Source: an uncultured Clostridia bacterium (GTDB lineage: Bacteria; Bacillota; Clostridia; Christensenellales; Pumilibacteraceae). From it: a stretch of 15,807 nucleotides of DNA. Location: positions 1 to 15,807 of the forward strand of contig CANDJX010000025.1 of assembly GCA_947385185.1 (NCBI GenBank), given 5' to 3'. Below are positions 8,352-15,069 of the stretch, piece by piece; within the stretch, counting starts at the first letter, position 1, and each line of letters starts with the position of its first letter. The translations under genes and the position numbers were made by a program. The notes under the pieces are model-generated. The model was not told the origin of the DNA. It did no database searches and saw only the letters and a list, made by a program, of their open reading frames with translations.

Positions 8352-9908
8352 TCAATGCTTGAAATGACGATTGCCGACGAAAAGCATTGCGATCCCTTCC
8401 TCGTTGCAGACCTTTACCGAATCCTCGTCGCGGATACTTCCGCCCGGCTGAACGATGGCTTTTATACCTGCTTTCGCCGCCGTGCGCACGCAGTCGTCGA
8501 AGGGGAAGAACGCGTCGGACGCAAGTACCGCGCCGCGCGGACGGTTGCCCGCCTGTTTCGCGTGAGCTATCGCCTGCTCCGCCGCCCATATGCGGTTGGT
8601 CTGACCCGCGCCGATTCCGATCGCCATAAAGTTCTTGGCAAGCACGATCGCATTCGATTTCGTATGTTTGACTACTTTATACGCAAACTCGAGCTGTTCG
8701 AGCTGAGCTTTCGTAGGCTCGCATTCGGTCACGGTTTTTATTTCGTCGGCATAGAGCGCGGTATCCTTGTCCTGAATAAGAAGTCCGCCGGCGACCTTTT
8801 TCATGTCGCGGGTAGCCGGAGAATAAGGCTTGTCTATGCCCTCGATCTCGAGGAGTCGGAGGTTTTTCTTTGCAGAAAGCACGCGCTTCGCTCCCTCCGA
8901 GAACTTGGGCGCGATTATTATTTCGAGGAATATACGGACCATTTCGTTCGCGGTTTCCTCGTCCACTTCCCTGTTGCACGCGACTATGCCGCCGAAGATC
9001 GAAACGGGGTCGCAGGCATACGCCTTTTTATAAGCGTCGCACACGTTCTTTCCGAGCGCGACTCCGCAGGGATTGGCGTGTTTGACGGCGACGACCGCCG
9101 GCTTGTCGGGAAATTCTTTGAGCAGGTCGAGCGCGCCGCCGCAGTCGTTGATGTTGTTGTAAGACAGTTCCTTGCCCTGGAGCTGAACGGCGGAAGAAAG
9201 CGTCCCCGAAGTTTCGCTCGAGAATAGCTCGCCGTACCACGCGCCTTTCTGGTGCGGGTTTTCGCCGTAACGCATATCCTGTTTCTTCTCGAACGCAAGC
9301 GTCATATGATCGGGGAATTCGATACCGAGTTTTTTCTGCATATAGTTTGCAATCATGGTATCGTAAACGCTCGTGTGACGGAATACTTTGTACGACAGCA
9401 TGAAACGGAAATTCTTGTCCGCGCTGTCCGTCTTTATGCGCTCCACCACTTCGTCGTAATCGGACGGATCCACAACCACGAGCACGCCGGGATAATTCTT
9501 CGCCGCGCTTCTTATCATCGTCGGACCGCCTATGTCGATATTCTCGATCGCTTCTTCGAGGCTGACGCCGGGCTTTTCTATCGTCGCTTTGAACGGATAA
9601 AGGTTGACTGCGACGACGTCTATTTTTTCGATACCGAGTTTCGCCAACTGCTCCATATGATCGGGCAGATCGCGGCGCGCGAGGAGTCCCGCGTGAACGG
9701 CGGGGTGCAACGTTTTCACTCTGCCGTCCAGACATTCCGGAAATCCGGTGACGTCGCTGATGTTTATCGGCGACAGACCGGCGCTTTTAAGCGCTTTTTC
9801 CGTACCGCCCGTAGAAATTATCTCAAAACCGAGCTCGGTAAGTTTTTTCGCAAACTCGACTACGCCCGTTTTATCGCTTACGCTGATCAAAGCTCTTCTT
9901 CTTTCCAT
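8352..9908 (-). CDS. purH: Bifunctional AICAR formyltransferase / IMP cyclohydrolase
   Basis: Performs the last two steps of IMP synthesis: formylation of AICAR with 10-formyl-THF, then ring closure. I chose the ATG at 9908 (518 aa), since the protein then begins MERRRALISVSDKTG as in homologues and has GGAG 8 bp upstream. The frame stays open to 10007, but that would overlap purN and add a basic, unconserved tail. The N-terminal MGS-like cyclohydrolase domain (about 1-130) includes GFPECLDGRVKTLHPA (55-70). The transferase part carries the Lys-His pair at 276-277 in VKHANPCG and ASDAFFPFDD at 463-472. Length is standard for the family. It follows purN by 50 bp and precedes purD by 94 bp. Confidence 0.97.
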   Translation of the reverse strand: MERRRALISVSDKTGVVEFAKKLTELGFEIISTGGTEKALKSAGLSPINISDVTGFPECLDGRVKTLHPAVHAGLLARRDLPDHMEQLAKLGIEKIDVVAVNLYPFKATIEKPGVSLEEAIENIDIGGPTMIRSAAKNYPGVLVVVDPSDYDEVVERIKTDSADKNFRFMLSYKVFRHTSVYDTMIANYMQKKLGIEFPDHMTLAFEKKQDMRYGENPHQKGAWYGELFSSETSGTLSSAVQLQGKELSYNNINDCGGALDLLKEFPDKPAVVAVKHANPCGVALGKNVCDAYKKAYACDPVSIFGGIVACNREVDEETANEMVRIFLEIIIAPKFSEGAKRVLSAKKNLRLLEIEGIDKPYSPATRDMKKVAGGLLIQDKDTALYADEIKTVTECEPTKAQLEQLEFAYKVVKHTKSNAIVLAKNFMAIGIGAGQTNRIWAAEQAIAHAKQAGNRPRGAVLASDAFFPFDDCVRTAAKAGIKAIVQPGGSIRDEDSVKVCNEEGIAMLFVGNRHFKH

Positions 9909-9916
9909 GTGAAAAT

Positions 9917-9920
9917 CTCC
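9917..9920 (-). promoter_or_regulatory. Ribosome binding site deciding the purH start
   Basis: GGAG on the minus strand, 8 bp before the ATG at 9908. It supports that ATG over an upstream in-frame start that would overlap the end of purN. Confidence 0.7.
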
Positions 9921-9922
9921 GT

Positions 9923-9954
9923 GCCGGAATCCGGCTTTTATTAGTCGTGCGACT
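9923..9954 (-). other. Two small hairpins in the purN-purH gap
   Basis: The 50-bp gap contains two perfect inverted repeats: AGTCG-TG-CGACT at 9943-9954 and GCCGGA-A-TCCGGC at 9923-9935. The second ends only 2 bp upstream of the purH Shine-Dalgarno GGAG. No T-run follows either, so they are not terminators; they could affect mRNA stability or purH initiation. The short loops mean a real RNA would open the inner pair. Confidence 0.5.
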
Positions 9955-9958
9955 GCTT

Positions 9959-10579
9959 TTATTTTTCGACGACTTTCCCGTTTACGACGGACAATTTGTC
10001 CGCGCAAAGATCTTTTATTACGCTTACGAGCATCGGATGCTCGATCTGATCGAGAATACGGCGTTGCAGACTTTCGGGCGTGTCGCCTTTGAACACGCGA
10101 AGTTTCTGCTGACGTATTATCGGACCGCCGTCCACTTTTTCGCTTACGAAATGCGCGGTCGCGCCCGATTCGGTTTCACCCGCCTCGATAACGGCGGCGT
10201 GAACGTGCATACCGTAATAGTTTTTCCCGCCGAACTTCGGTAAAAGCGCGGGATGAATGTTCACGATACGGTTCTCGTATTCTCTTATAATGGACGGAGG
10301 GACGATCCCGAGGTATCCCGCGAGAATGACGTAATCCACGTCGTAGCGTTTCAGAAGCCGCAAAATCTCGGCGTCGCGATCCTCGATCGTTTTATAATCC
10401 TTTTTGGCGCACACATAGTTCGGGATATTCGCGCCCTGCGCCCTTACGAGCGCATACGCCTCGTGGTTCGACGATATTACGACGGAGATTTTTCCGTCGA
10501 TCTCGCCGCTTTTGCAGGCGTCCATAATCGCCTGCATATTAGTCCCGCTACCGCTCACCAGCAATGCAAGTTTCTTCAT
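9959..10579 (-). CDS. purN: Phosphoribosylglycinamide formyltransferase (GAR transformylase)
   Basis: Transfers the formyl group of 10-formyl-tetrahydrofolate to GAR, the third step of the pathway. The 206-aa length is normal for the folate-dependent PurN type. The protein opens with LALLVSGSGTNMQAI (4-18), the phosphate-binding region. The catalytic triad is visible as Asn107 and His109 in NIHPALLP and Asp150 in VDGGPI, with GMHVHAAV (123-130) and SGATAHFV (138-145) between them, all as expected. AAGGAG stands 3 bp before the ATG, a slightly short spacing. It lies 62 bp downstream of purM and 50 bp upstream of purH. Confidence 0.97.
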   Translation of the reverse strand: MKKLALLVSGSGTNMQAIMDACKSGEIDGKISVVISSNHEAYALVRAQGANIPNYVCAKKDYKTIEDRDAEILRLLKRYDVDYVILAGYLGIVPPSIIREYENRIVNIHPALLPKFGGKNYYGMHVHAAVIEAGETESGATAHFVSEKVDGGPIIRQQKLRVFKGDTPESLQRRILDQIEHPMLVSVIKDLCADKLSVVNGKVVEK

Positions 10580-10641
10580 ATTCTCCTTCTACCACCTTGT
10601 CTTACTTCTTTTCGTTTCCGACGGCTTGTACCGCCGACCCA

Positions 10642-11664
10642 TTACTTTCTTATGAGCTTTACGCCCGACTGAGTCGTCACCTTTCCGATAACGTAAGCCT
10701 GTTCCCCGACGCTCGGCGCGAACGAAACGAGCGCGTCGGCTGCGTCGGGAGCGACTGCCATTACCATACCTATGCCCATATTGAACGTATTATACAACTT
10801 TTCGTCGGGCAGTCCGCTCTTTTTTGCAAGCAGCGAGAAAATCGGCAGACGCGGGAACGAATCGAGATCGATCTCCGCGCCGAGTCCTTTGGGAAGTATC
10901 CTCGGAACGTTCTCGATAAAGCCGCCGCCCGTAATATGCGCTATGCCTTTTACGTCGAATTTTTCCGTAATGGCAAGCGCGCTTTTTACGTATAGCTTCG
11001 TCGGGGTAAGAACGGCTTCGCCGAGCGTCGCACCGAGCTCGGGCACGAACTTTTCGAGTTCTTTTCTGTCCTCGCCGAGGAGTTTGCGAACAAGCGAAAA
11101 GCCGTTCGAATGCACGCCGCTCGACGCGATACCGACGAGCGTATCGCCCGCTTTGATCGACGAACCGTTGATTATCTTATCCTTATCGACAATGCCCACG
11201 GTAAAGCCCGCGAGGTCGTATTCGTCCTCGGGGTACATACCCGGCATCTCCGCCGTTTCTCCGCCGATAAGCGCGCATCCGACTTCCTTGCAAGCCCTTG
11301 CGACGCCGTTCACCACCACGGCGATCTTTTCGGGCTCGAGTCTGCCGCACGCGACGTAATCGAGGAAGAACATCGGCTTTGCGCCCTGACAGACCACGTC
11401 GTTTACGCACATGGCGACGCAGTCCGTTCCTATGGTATCGTGCTTGTCCATTATTATGGCGTATCTGAGCTTCGTCCCCACTCCGTCCGTGCCCGATACG
11501 AGCACGGGGTTTTTATATCCCGACGGGATATTGTAGAACCCGCCGAACGATCCCAGCCCGGACGGCACGTTTTCGTCGTAAGTTTCCGCCGCGCCTTTTT
11601 TTATGAGGTCGACGAGTTTATATCCTCTTGTTACGTCCACTCCCGCGGATTTGTAATCGATCAT
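10642..11664 (-). CDS. purM: Phosphoribosylformylglycinamidine cyclo-ligase (AIR synthetase)
   Basis: Closes the imidazole ring of FGAM with ATP to give AIR, the step directly after PurL, with which it shares its fold. The 340-aa length is typical. Key motifs are all present: VSGTDGVGTKL (56-66), the ATP-binding region, then the DCVAMCVNDV block (81-90), GGETAEMPGMY (134-144), SSGVHSNGFS (181-190), HITGGGFIENVPR (243-255) and FNMGIGM (294-300). AAAGGA is 6 bp before the ATG. The gene follows purC by 25 bp; in the common clostridial order purE-C-F-M-N-H-D, purF would sit in this gap but is absent. Confidence 0.97.
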   Translation of the reverse strand: MIDYKSAGVDVTRGYKLVDLIKKGAAETYDENVPSGLGSFGGFYNIPSGYKNPVLVSGTDGVGTKLRYAIIMDKHDTIGTDCVAMCVNDVVCQGAKPMFFLDYVACGRLEPEKIAVVVNGVARACKEVGCALIGGETAEMPGMYPEDEYDLAGFTVGIVDKDKIINGSSIKAGDTLVGIASSGVHSNGFSLVRKLLGEDRKELEKFVPELGATLGEAVLTPTKLYVKSALAITEKFDVKGIAHITGGGFIENVPRILPKGLGAEIDLDSFPRLPIFSLLAKKSGLPDEKLYNTFNMGIGMVMAVAPDAADALVSFAPSVGEQAYVIGKVTTQSGVKLIRK

Positions 11665-11689
11665 AGTATATCCTTTTTTCCGTATTTTT

Positions 11690-12397
11690 TTACGCGCCGG
11701 TTATTCGGCGCATCATTTCTTTGTAAGCGTCTTCCACTCCGCCCATATCGCGGCGGAATCTGTCTTTGTCGAGCTTTTCTTTCGTTTTCGAATCCCAAAA
11801 ACGGCAGGTGTCGGGCGAAATCTCGTCCGCTAAGATTATACGTCCGTCGTAACGACCGAACTCGAGCTTGAAATCTATAAGATCGACGCCGATCGAAGCG
11901 AAATAATCCTTAAGAACGTCGTTTACTTTGAACGCGGTCGAGCGTATGGTTTCGATTTCTTCTCTCGTCGCAAGCCCCATGCCGAGCGCGTACCAATCGT
12001 TTATCATCGGATCGCCGAGGTCGTCGTTCTTATAGCTGAATTCGAACCCGGTGCTTTTCAACGGCGTGCCTTCCGCGACGCCGTAACGTTTGGAGAACGA
12101 ACCTGCGGCGACGTTGCGCACGATGACTTCGAGCGGAACGATCTTCACGCTTTTCACGAACGTCCTTCTTTCGTCGATTTCTTCGATGTAATGCGTTTCC
12201 ACTCCGTGGCGTTCGAGCAGCTTGAACATCATGTTGCTCATGCGGTTGTTTATTACGCCCTTGCCTGCGATCTGACCTTTTTTAAGACCGTTGAACGCAG
12301 TAGCGTCGTCCTTATATTCCACCATTACGACTTTCGGGTCGTCGGTGGCGAACACTTTCTTTGCCTTGCCTTCGTAAAGCTGTTTTCCGATTTCCAT
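11690..12397 (-). CDS. purC: SAICAR synthase (phosphoribosylaminoimidazole-succinocarboxamide synthase)
   Basis: Condenses CAIR with aspartate and ATP to SAICAR, the step after PurE. I chose the ATG at 12397 (235 aa), which starts MEIGKQLYEGKAKKVF like homologues; a TTG at 12427 would extend the frame by ten residues but has no ribosome binding site. Motifs: LYEGKAKKV (7-15), PLEVIVRNVAAGS (88-100), LIDFKLEFGR (173-182) and DEISPDTCRFWD (191-202), the family signatures. The nearest GGAG (12410-12413) is 12 bp from the ATG, longer than optimal, so translation may be modest or coupled to other signals. Upstream lies a terminator-like hairpin and a 122-bp palindromic element in place of a normal short gap. 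Confidence 0.96.
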   Translation of the reverse strand: MEIGKQLYEGKAKKVFATDDPKVVMVEYKDDATAFNGLKKGQIAGKGVINNRMSNMMFKLLERHGVETHYIEEIDERRTFVKSVKIVPLEVIVRNVAAGSFSKRYGVAEGTPLKSTGFEFSYKNDDLGDPMINDWYALGMGLATREEIETIRSTAFKVNDVLKDYFASIGVDLIDFKLEFGRYDGRIILADEISPDTCRFWDSKTKEKLDKDRFRRDMGGVEDAYKEMMRRITGA

Positions 12398-12417
12398 AAT
12401 ATTTTTATTCTCCGTAG

Positions 12418-12450
12418 AAAAAATCAAATTCGCATTTGCGATGAATGCGA
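12418..12450 (-). terminator. Terminator-like hairpin before purC (possible attenuator)
   Basis: On the minus strand TCGCATT and AATGCGA (12444-12450 and 12430-12436) form a perfect 7-bp stem with a 7-base loop, followed directly by ATTTGATTTTTT (12418-12429). The stem is only moderately GC-rich and the T-run is interrupted near the stem, so strength is uncertain. It ends 20 bp before the purC start codon, ahead of the purC ribosome binding site, where a terminator would control purC and everything downstream. Confidence 0.5.
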
Positions 12451-12453
12451 CTT
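12431..12453. repeat. Degenerate copy of one end of the 122-bp element
   Basis: Positions 12431-12453 resemble 12575-12598, the right end of the palindromic element, in the same orientation. Both begin CGCAT and share GATGAATG followed by one variable base and GACTT; only the middle 4-5 bases differ. This could be a partial duplication of the element, or an RNA segment selected to mimic it. Confidence 0.55.
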
Positions 12454-12477
12454 ATTTATATTCGACAAAAACCGCGA

Positions 12478-12599
12478 GAAGTCACAGTCGCGCGTCAGGC
12501 GGGCAACAGGCGGCGAGGCGACGAAAGGATTATACTTTGGCGTTCATGACCGAGCCGCCGAAACGCACGTAGCCCGCATCGCGTGATGAATGTGACTTC
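12478..12599. repeat. 122-bp palindromic element with 9-bp terminal inverted repeats
   Basis: The ends GAAGTCACA (12478-12486) and TGTGACTTC (12591-12599) are perfect inverted repeats. Inside them further complementary pairs nest in order: GCGGGC (12499-12504) with GCCCGC (12572-12577), GGCGGC (12509-12514) with GCCGCC (12554-12559), and an apical AAAG/CTTT (12524-12527 with 12535-12538). The whole unit can therefore fold into one long interrupted hairpin as RNA or a cruciform as DNA. It contains no credible coding frame. Its right edge is 3 bp from the purE stop. No target-site duplication is evident. It is either a MITE/REP-like repeat or a structured RNA; the sequence alone does not decide. 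I do not recognise it as a known riboswitch. Confidence 0.7.
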
Positions 12600-12602
12600 G
12601 TA

Positions 12603-13106
12603 TTAAATTCTGAGTTCTTTCTGAAGCGCGGCGTCGTCGTTCACGACTTTTTTTCTCATATCCTCTTTATAGTCCGCGAGCTTTGTTTTAAGCTCGGGAT
12701 ATTTAACGGCAAGGATCTGTACCGCGAGAATCGCGGCGTTGTCCGCGCCGTTCACTGCGACGGTCGCGACCGGTACGCCTTTGGGCATCTGAACCATGGA
12801 CAACAGACTGTCGAGCCCGCCCATAAAACTCGTGGCAACCGGAAGCGCGATAACGGGAAGAGTGGTGTATCCCGCGAGCACTCCGGCAAGATGCGCGGCT
12901 TTGCCCGCCACGCCGATGAGAACCTCGAAACCTCTCTCCTCCGCTCCGCACGCGAAATCGTGCGCTTCGATCGGAGAACGGTGCGCCGAAATAATTCTGA
13001 CCTCGCTCTCCACGCCGAAACGATCGAGTACCGTTATGGCGGGTTTTACTATATCATAGTCCGATCTGGATCCGATCACTATCGCGACCTTACCGTTTGC
13101 TCCCAT
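12603..13106 (-). CDS. purE: N5-carboxyaminoimidazole ribonucleotide mutase (PurE)
   Basis: Produces CAIR, the substrate of PurC, and is the first gene of the operon. I chose the ATG at 13106 (167 aa, MGANGKVAIVIGSRSD) because a GGAGG stands 7 bp upstream; the frame extends upstream to 13166 but that overlaps the promoter. Motifs are GSRSD (12-16), SAHRSP (40-45, with the catalytic His at 42) and MGGLDSLLSMVQMP (95-108). The normally conserved GGAAHLPG loop reads GKAAHLAG (69-76), a departure at two positions. SAHRSP and AAHL point to class I, which uses N5-CAIR made by PurK; no purK is in the window, so direct carboxylation of AIR cannot be ruled out. Confidence 0.95.
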   Translation of the reverse strand: MGANGKVAIVIGSRSDYDIVKPAITVLDRFGVESEVRIISAHRSPIEAHDFACGAEERGFEVLIGVAGKAAHLAGVLAGYTTLPVIALPVATSFMGGLDSLLSMVQMPKGVPVATVAVNGADNAAILAVQILAVKYPELKTKLADYKEDMRKKVVNDDAALQKELRI

Positions 13107-13113
13107 TTGGTTA

Positions 13114-13118
13114 CCTCC
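13114..13118 (-). promoter_or_regulatory. Ribosome binding site of purE
   Basis: GGAGG on the minus strand with a 7-bp spacer to the ATG at 13106. It is the best Shine-Dalgarno sequence in the operon and excludes the longer reading of purE. Confidence 0.85.
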
Positions 13119-13136
13119 GTAATTTTGTCTGAGTAC

Positions 13137-13173
13137 GTTAAACAGTATATCATTACAAACGCTCACAAGTCAA
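13137..13173 (-). promoter_or_regulatory. Promoter of the purine operon (PpurE)
   Basis: On the minus strand TTGACT (13168-13173) and TATACT (13144-13149) are 18 bp apart, and a TG one base before the -10 makes it an extended -10 (TGATATACT). A strongly A/T-rich stretch lies upstream of the -35 (about 13174-13200). Transcription should begin near 13137, leaving a 5' UTR of only about 31 nt. That is too short for a purine or other riboswitch, and I see no PurR-box-like inverted CGAAC/GTTCG, so regulation of the first gene is not apparent from sequence. Confidence 0.8.
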
Positions 13174-13205
13174 ATAAATCTAAAATATTATTCTAAAAAT
13201 ACCGC

Positions 13206-13241
13206 TTGCATTTATCCTTCAAGGGTGGTATACTGTACGAA
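13206..13241 (+). promoter_or_regulatory. Promoter of the phosphatase-kinase-ligase cluster
   Basis: TTGCAT (13206-13211), 17 bp, TATACT (13229-13234), with TG before the -10 (TGGTATACT). The predicted start is A at 13241. It diverges from PpurE; the two -35 hexamers are 32 bp apart with an A/T-rich segment between them, so a regulator bound there could affect both. Confidence 0.7.
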
Positions 13242-13243
13242 AC

Positions 13244-13249
13244 GGGAGG
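13244..13249 (+). promoter_or_regulatory. Ribosome binding site of the PP2C gene
   Basis: GGGAGG with 11 bp to the ATG at 13261, a long but usable spacing. An upstream in-frame GTG at 13225 precedes the predicted transcription start and overlaps the promoter, so it is not used. Confidence 0.65.
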
Positions 13250-13260
13250 TTTCCTATTCG

Positions 13261-13992
13261 ATGATAACCGACATAGCTGCAATTTGCAAACGCGGAGGAC
13301 GCGAAGTCAATCAGGACAGCGTGGAGTTCTCGACGCGCGGCGGCAGGCTCTGCCTGGTCGCCTGCGACGGACTCGGCGCATACGACGGAAGCGAGGACGC
13401 AAGCCGCATCGGCGCGCACGCGCTCGTTTCCAATTTCGAGCTCTGCGACGATCCGCTCGGCGCAAAACCGCTCGGCGATTTATTCAAGTCGGCGCACGAC
13501 GCCATAGTAAAATCCAAGCGCGACGGCGAAACCGATCTGTCGTCATGCACGACGGCAGCGTGTCTTTTCGCCGACGAATATAACGCCGTCGTCGGGCATA
13601 TAGGAGATACGAGGGTGTATCTTATGGAAAAAGGCGCGCCCGTGCACCGCACAATCGATCACTCGGTGGCGCAAATGGCGGTCGAACGCGGCGAAATCGA
13701 CGAAAGCGACCTGCGCTTTCATAAGGACCAGAATAAACTCACCCGCGTACTCGGCGGAAAATATTTCATACTCCCCGACTTTTTCGAAACGGGCAGACCG
13801 CTGTCGAAAGGCGACGCGGTACTGCTTTGCACCGACGGCTGGTGGGAATACGTGGACGTCGAAGAAGTCTGCGATGATATAAAGTCGTCCAAAACGGCAG
13901 CCGAAGCGCTCAGGAAAAGCGAAAAACGTCTGCTTTCGCGGGCAGAAGAAGATCACGACAACTATTCCGCCGTTCTGGCGATAATAAAATAA
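13261..13992 (+). CDS. PP2C-family protein serine/threonine phosphatase
   Basis: Metal-dependent (Mn/Mg) phosphatase removing phosphate from Ser/Thr of proteins, probably the counterpart of the kinase encoded 45 bp downstream. The ATG at 13261 gives 243 aa, a single compact PPM/PP2C domain with no membrane segment or signal peptide, hence cytoplasmic. Conserved metal-binding and family motifs are seen in order: REVNQDS with Asp19, ACDGLGAYDG with Asp36, GHIGDTRVY with Asp116, LLCTDGWWEY with Asp192, and DHDNYSAV with Asp233-Asn234. The usual DGMGGH block is DGLGAYDG here, a mild variant; the TIDHSVAQ and NKLTRVLGG blocks are also present. It resembles PrpC/Stp-type phosphatases, but without the PASTA-kinase neighbourhood I leave the symbol blank. 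Confidence 0.93.
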   Translation: MITDIAAICKRGGREVNQDSVEFSTRGGRLCLVACDGLGAYDGSEDASRIGAHALVSNFELCDDPLGAKPLGDLFKSAHDAIVKSKRDGETDLSSCTTAACLFADEYNAVVGHIGDTRVYLMEKGAPVHRTIDHSVAQMAVERGEIDESDLRFHKDQNKLTRVLGGKYFILPDFFETGRPLSKGDAVLLCTDGWWEYVDVEEVCDDIKSSKTAAEALRKSEKRLLSRAEEDHDNYSAVLAIIK

Positions 13993-14037
13993 CCGCACGA
14001 ACTTGTGCATCAGCTTCCATAAGGAGAACGGATAAAT

Positions 14038-15069
14038 ATGAATAACGACGAAAAACTCTGCCCGTACTGCCTGTCGCCGAATGCAAAAGGTTCCTGCAAG
14101 GCGTGCGGTAAAAGATATAAGGCTTCCGATTTCCCTTCGAGCCGGCTTGCTCCGTTTACGCTGCTAAAGCGCAGATATCTGATCGGAGGCGCAATCGGCG
14201 AAGGCGGATTCGGCGTCACCTATCTCGGTAAAGATACGATGAACGGCGTGCGCGTCGCCGTAAAAGAATATTACCCGTCGTCCCTCGTCGGCAGAAACGG
14301 ACTTAATCTCGTCCCGAAATCGCACGATGCGGCGCTTAAGTTTCTTCAGGGCAAAAAACGTTTTACTTCCGAAGCGAAAAGCATGATCGAAGTTCGGGAC
14401 TTAAGCGGCATAACCGGAGTGCTTGACTTCTTCGGCGAAAACAACACCGTTTATATCGTAATGGAATACCTTGACGGCGTCACGCTCGACAAGTATTTCG
14501 ACGCAGTCGGAAAGCTCGGATTCGCAAGCGCATTCAGACTTCTCAAGCCCGTGCTGGACGCGCTCGACGGCATTCACGAAGCCGGGTTCGTACACGGAGA
14601 TATTTCGCCCGACAACATAATGATCATGCGAAGCGGCGAATGCAAGCTGATCGACTTCGGCGCGGCGGTACACGCCGACGTATTCGGCGGAAGCCGCACG
14701 GTCACGCTCAAGAAAAGGTACGCTCCGCCCGAACAGTATAACGCCGGAATGGTGCTCGGACGCGCGGCGGACGTATATGCCGCGGGCGTGACGCTGTATT
14801 ACGCAGTCACTCACACCCTCCCGCCCGAATCGACGGACAGGCTCGTCCGCGACGAAATCAAATGGCCGTCCGAGCTCGGCGCGAGAATAACGCGCGAAGA
14901 AGAAAACGCGCTCGCCACCGCGCTCGACCCGAATAAGGACGGAAGATTTGCGGACGTCAGAGCAATGACGGTCGCGCTCGATGACGCAGTCAACCGCGAT
15001 CCCAACGCGGACAATGAAAAACCCGTCGGCAAAAGGACGCTCAACAAGCTGTTCGGAAAAAAGAAATGA
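14038..15069 (+). CDS. Hanks-type Ser/Thr protein kinase with N-terminal zinc ribbon
   Basis: A 343-aa soluble protein kinase. Residues 8-23 form a zinc ribbon (CPYC at 8-11, CKAC at 20-23). The kinase domain runs from about 46 to 315: glycine loop GEGGFGVTYLG (54-64), ATP-anchoring Lys76 in VAVKEYYP, Glu112 in the C-helix (SEAK), catalytic loop VHGDISPDN with Asp188, DFG at 206-208 and APPEQY at 229-234. The loop is HGD rather than HRD, so activation is unlikely to depend on the usual phosphorylation-controlled arginine. There is no membrane helix or PASTA repeat, unlike PrkC/Stk1, so it acts in the cytoplasm; a basic tail ends the protein (GKKK). AAGGAG is 11 bp before the ATG. The gene follows the phosphatase by 45 bp and overlaps the next gene by 4 bp. 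Its substrates are unknown. Confidence 0.93.
   Translation: MNNDEKLCPYCLSPNAKGSCKACGKRYKASDFPSSRLAPFTLLKRRYLIGGAIGEGGFGVTYLGKDTMNGVRVAVKEYYPSSLVGRNGLNLVPKSHDAALKFLQGKKRFTSEAKSMIEVRDLSGITGVLDFFGENNTVYIVMEYLDGVTLDKYFDAVGKLGFASAFRLLKPVLDALDGIHEAGFVHGDISPDNIMIMRSGECKLIDFGAAVHADVFGGSRTVTLKKRYAPPEQYNAGMVLGRAADVYAAGVTLYYAVTHTLPPESTDRLVRDEIKWPSELGARITREEENALATALDPNKDGRFADVRAMTVALDDAVNRDPNADNEKPVGKRTLNKLFGKKK

Noticed and set aside
9909..10007. Longer purH start at 10007
   Set aside because: It would overlap purN, adds a basic unconserved extension and has no ribosome binding site; the ATG at 9908 matches homologues.
12398..12427. TTG start of purC at 12427
   Set aside because: No ribosome binding site and it would run through the T-tract of the terminator-like hairpin; family N-termini begin at the ATG of 12397.
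13107..13200. Purine riboswitch or PurR box before purE
   Set aside because: The predicted 5' UTR is about 31 nt and contains neither a three-way-junction aptamer nor the inverted CGAAC/GTTCG motif.
13995..14008. Small hairpin GCACGAACTTGTGC between phosphatase and kinase
   Set aside because: Only 5 bp with a G-U pair and no T-run; not enough for a terminator or regulatory call.
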